The notes beneath the pieces are model-generated. The model ran no database searches, was not told the DNA's origin, and saw only the letters and a list, made by a program, of their open reading frames with translations. This document shows, piece after piece, positions 12,480 through 12,610 of a stretch of 12,610 bases of DNA (within the stretch, counting starts at the first letter, position 1; every line of letters starts with the position of its first letter). The stretch is taken from contig JASFTV010000077.1 in the NCBI GenBank assembly GCA_050050615.1, positions 1-12,610 of the forward strand, in the 5' to 3' direction. Both the position numbers and the translations under genes were made by a program. The stretch comes from JASFTV01 sp050050615. GTDB lineage: Bacteria > Desulfobacterota > DSM-4660 > Desulfatiglandales > HGW-15.

Positions 12480-12610
12480 TCAGTCCTTAAATCTTAGGAA
12501 GACAAACATTGCCCAGTTGAATTTTTGCCGTGCCACCGGATCCATTGCATCACCACTAAGAAGAAAAATAGACTTTTCCATTTGAGAATTAATATCGGGT
12601 ACTGTGATCC
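12480..12610 (-). CDS. C-terminal end of an unidentified protein (partial)
   Basis: A minus-strand frame enters from the right edge (first whole codon at 12608) and runs 42 residues to TGA at 12480-12482. It contains EKSIFLLSGDAMDPVARQKF and ends WAMFVFLRFKD. The other two minus frames are less protein-like: one meets stops within the first 30 bases, and the other, open to about 12494, is dominated by Leu, Phe and Trp runs. I do not recognise the family. It may be the remaining body of the PEP-CTERM gene after a frameshift, or an independent upstream gene. Confidence 0.45.
   Translation of the reverse strand, partial: ITVPDINSQMEKSIFLLSGDAMDPVARQKFNWAMFVFLRFKD

Noticed and set aside
1..12610. 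CRISPR array, retron, toxin-antitoxin pair or phage genes
   Set aside because: No regularly spaced direct repeats, reverse transcriptase, paired small toxin-antitoxin frames, integrase or phage structural genes were seen.

Overview
The window looks like chromosomal DNA from an anaerobic, Gram-negative bacterium, most likely a Desulfobacterota/Deltaproteobacteria-type organism. This rests on a CooT-type nickel protein, a MEMO-family protein, a DUF2284 iron-sulfur-type protein, a PEP-CTERM sorting tail, several secreted or lipoprotein-like products, and a perfect sigma-54 promoter. The lineage is inferred from gene content only; no marker gene is present.

Layout. At 1-962 (+) the tail of an unknown gene is closely followed by a TPR-like/PilZ-like cytoplasmic protein. 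At 1116-2662 (-) lies an unrecognised 457-residue protein with its own promoter, then tRNA-Arg(UCU) and a terminator. At 2812-3748 (+) is a PAC2-family protein with its own terminator. At 3851-5178 (-) is a probable three-gene unit: a small His-rich helical protein, CooT, and a Sir2 deacylase. At 5707-7409 (-) are a MEMO-family protein and, downstream of it, a soluble sensor kinase without an input domain. At 7694-8317 (+) is an M50 site-2-type protease, convergent with a DUF2284 protein (8516-9064, -). A 96-bp MITE-like hairpin lies between those two.

The right third is sparse and richer in non-coding signals. A strong GC-rich stem sits at 9263-9301. A 27-codon single-membrane-span gene (9521-9604, -) has a consensus sigma-54 promoter upstream. 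Two envelope proteins of unknown function form an operon (10005-11059, -). About 190 bp of tandem hairpins follows (11096-11285), then a TPR lipoprotein (11465-11935, -). At the end a PEP-CTERM tail with its own terminator has lost its gene body (12341-12439), downstream of the end of another gene cut by the window edge.

Most genes are ordinary housekeeping or accessory genes, and I see no complete multi-gene defence or mobile system. The most unusual items are the sigma-54-driven micro-protein, the MITE-like element, the hairpin array, the orphan PEP-CTERM tail and the CooT-sirtuin neighbourhood without a visible CO dehydrogenase.
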